Of a stretch of DNA of 64,000 nucleotides, positions 62,397 through 64,000 are shown piece by piece (within the stretch, counting starts at the first letter, position 1; every line of letters begins with the position of its first letter). Both the position numbers and the translations under genes were made by a program. The notes under the pieces are model-generated. The model saw nothing but the letters and a program-made list of their open reading frames with translations. It was not told where the DNA came from and did no database searches. The DNA is from Caryophanales bacterium UBA743 (GTDB taxonomy: Bacteria; Bacillota_I; Bacilli_A; RFN20; CAG-826): NCBI GenBank assembly GCA_002297365.1, contig DBKT01000013.1:124001-188000 (forward strand), in the 5' to 3' direction.

Positions 62397-64000
62397 ATGT
62401 TTGAATTAAATGCTGAAGAAAATATCTTAGAAGGAGTTTTACAGCTTAGTGATTGCGAGCGAAGCTTTATTGTGAAATGGCTTAGCGGTTCAAGCCAAGC
62501 AGCTTTTTATATTGGTGATGGTGACGATATAAAAGAAAAAGTATCACATTTCATAATCGATAAACGAAACGCGTTTATTGATTCGGCTTCCTTTAAAAAA
62601 TACTTGAAAGAAATAAAGATGATAGTTGAAAAATATAGAAGCATGTATTATGGCCCATTTGACCGTTTCAATGATGTGTATAACCGCTATATAAATTCAA
62701 CCAATAATATTCATGTTGTCCTCAGCTATGATTACGCTAGCAAAGATCGCTATGTACGAATTCTCAACGATAAAAAGGGAAAAGCTGAAAATGAACCGGT
62801 TTTTGGATTAAATGCACTTAGAAATGGCGATGATTTTAGAAACACTTTTGTTGGCTTAATTACCAAAGCCAGCATTATAAAAGAAAGAGAAGAGTATTTA
62901 ATTAAAATTTCTGTCATTGAAAATTGGAGGGAGGAAATTATGAAAGCAAACAACAGTAAAGTTAATCTTGAAAGTATAGTGAAAATCTTTAACGACGAAA
63001 TGGATGATTTGATTTCGAACGGTCATTCCAAGCAAGAAAGTGCTCAAGTGTTTGGCATTAAATTTGCCCCATTATTAAACGCAAATTCAAAAAAATTCAC
63101 TGCTGATGATGTTTTGGGAGCTTCTAAGTTTTTAAATGATGGCTTAAGCGAATATCTCAAAAACGGAATGAAACTATCTCCTTCGGTTTTGTGGAATAGT
63201 GGCGTTGATAAAATCGAATGCAAAAAGTTTGATTTTGATTCTTCTAATATAAAAGATGGGAAAAATTTGATTGTTTATGGTACTCCAGGCTGCGGCAAAT
63301 CATATTACGTTGAGCACGTGTTGCTAAATGGTTACAAGCCTGAAAACCGCATAAGAACAACCTTTTTTCAGGACTATACAAATACTGATTTTGTAGGACA
63401 GATTTTGCCTGTTGTAGATGAAAAAAAGAATGTCACATACGATTTTCATCCAGGACCGTTCACTCTTGCTTTGGAAAAAGCTATAGAATGTCCGAATGAG
63501 AAGGTTGCTTTAATTATAGAAGAGCTCAATAGGGGAAGTGCTGCAAGTATTTTCGGCGATATTTTTCAATTGTTGGATAGAAAGAATGGCGTCAGCGAAT
63601 ATGAGATAATAAACGTTAATATTATCAATTATTTGAATGATCAATTTGCTGGTAGGTATTCTTTTGATTCCGTCAAATTGCCTGGGAATTTGTCTATTTT
63701 TGCCACTATGAATACTTGTGACCAAAATGTTTTTACCTTAGATACCGCCTTTAAAAGAAGATGGGAATTTAAAAAAATAACAAATAAATTCAGCGATGAT
63801 CATTCGTTTAGAAGAAAATTCATTCCTGGTGCAAACATTACTTGGGAAGAATTGGTTAATGATATTAACGAGTACATTTTATCTAATTCCGATGGTTTAA
63901 ATAGTGAAGACAAGCAAATCGGTGTTTATTTCGTTGATCCAACCGGAATGAGAGATTCTATAAACGATCAAAGCGATGAAAAAGCGAGAGATGCATTCGC
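62397..64000 (+). CDS. McrB-type AAA+ restriction protein (3' end cut by window edge)
   Basis: 534 full codons to the edge, start supported by GGAGGA. The N-terminal 180 or so residues resemble no known domain I can name and may be the DNA-recognition part. The AAA+ part has Walker A 'GTPGCGKS' (295-302), an McrB-style Walker B 'ALIIEELNRGSAASIFGDIF' in part (371-390), and the 'MNTCDQNVFTLDTAFKRRW' segment (438-456) that is the McrB family hallmark. It should form GTP-driven (or ATP-driven) rings that drive an McrC-type nuclease, expected just beyond the window. A strong internal start at Met182 (62940) could yield a short form without the N-terminal domain. Confidence 0.92.
   Translation, partial: MFELNAEENILEGVLQLSDCERSFIVKWLSGSSQAAFYIGDGDDIKEKVSHFIIDKRNAFIDSASFKKYLKEIKMIVEKYRSMYYGPFDRFNDVYNRYINSTNNIHVVLSYDYASKDRYVRILNDKKGKAENEPVFGLNALRNGDDFRNTFVGLITKASIIKEREEYLIKISVIENWREEIMKANNSKVNLESIVKIFNDEMDDLISNGHSKQESAQVFGIKFAPLLNANSKKFTADDVLGASKFLNDGLSEYLKNGMKLSPSVLWNSGVDKIECKKFDFDSSNIKDGKNLIVYGTPGCGKSYYVEHVLLNGYKPENRIRTTFFQDYTNTDFVGQILPVVDEKKNVTYDFHPGPFTLALEKAIECPNEKVALIIEELNRGSAASIFGDIFQLLDRKNGVSEYEIINVNIINYLNDQFAGRYSFDSVKLPGNLSIFATMNTCDQNVFTLDTAFKRRWEFKKITNKFSDDHSFRRKFIPGANITWEELVNDINEYILSNSDGLNSEDKQIGVYFVDPTGMRDSINDQSDEKARDAF
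62926..62942 (+). promoter_or_regulatory. Internal ribosome-binding site and start codon inside the McrB-like gene
   Basis: GGAGGGAGGAAATTATG reads in frame with the long protein. GGAGG (62930-62934) stands 5 nt before the ATG of codon 182. Translation from here would give the AAA+ domain alone. Confidence 0.6.

Noticed and set aside
1..64000. CRISPR arrays, rRNA and tRNA genes, insertion sequences
   Set aside because: No regularly spaced repeats, no tRNA cloverleaf or rRNA segments in the gene-free gaps, and no transposase were found; the gaps are short and mostly explained by promoters and terminators.

Overview
The window looks like the replication-origin region of a low-GC, Gram-positive-type bacterium. 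The order rpmH-dnaA-dnaN-yaaA-recF-gyrB-gyrA, with rnpA-yidC-jag-(SHOCT gene)-mnmE leading away on the other side, is the classic Firmicutes oriC neighbourhood. RNase M5, a two-subunit-type gyrase, a sigma-A factor and the MEP-pathway gene ispE fit a bacillus-like lineage. The very short (about 80 nt) SRP RNA, the rhamnose genes and the GH3/GPH sugar locus fit an uncultured gut Bacilli of the Erysipelotrichales/RFN20/RF39 type. That placement is inference. The standard code is used: TGA serves as a stop, for example in recF.

Layout. 1-9.1 kb: two sugar-use loci, a GH3 glycosidase with a GPH-type sugar symporter divergent from an AraC regulator, then a DeoR regulator convergent with rhaB-rhaA-rhaD. 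9.2-18.1 kb: housekeeping on the minus strand (glmU-like, ispE, rsmA, rnmV, tatD, mnmE, jag, yidC, rnpA, rpmH), including two parS-like sites inside or beside rnmV. 18.1-29.8 kb: a bipartite oriC around dnaA, then dnaN, yaaA, recF, gyrB, gyrA, a GT4 glycosyltransferase and serS, all on the plus strand. Genes therefore diverge from oriC in the usual leading-strand manner.

29.9-46.3 kb: a mixed region. It holds an S66 peptidase, the SRP RNA with tadA, a tightly overlapped operon (ABC-FtsX fusion, CtpE-like P-type ATPase, psuG, TetR), an M50-like membrane protein lacking one metal-binding His, an orphan AbiEi-type antitoxin-like gene, tldD/pmbA, and small unknown genes. 46.3-53.4 kb: a four-gene minus-strand operon consisting of a large lipoprotein, a YwaF-like membrane protein fused to an ABC ATPase, an ABC permease and a small exported protein. 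53.6-59.6 kb: rpmE, rpoD, metG, a PfkB kinase and an RlmD-type rRNA methyltransferase.

59.9-64.0 kb: an AT-richer defence cassette, cut by the right edge. It has a small XRE regulator, two overlapping 5-methylcytosine methyltransferases, and an McrB-type AAA+ protein. This matches the architecture of LlaJI-type restriction-modification, in which two m5C methylases protect an asymmetric site and an McrB/McrC-like pair cuts. The McrB-like gene has a strong internal Shine-Dalgarno and in-frame ATG, recalling the long and short McrB forms of E. coli. This cassette is the most interesting system here. The next most interesting items are the YwaF-ABC fusion, a recurrent TATAAT-6 nt-start-codon (leaderless) arrangement, and the parS-like sites.
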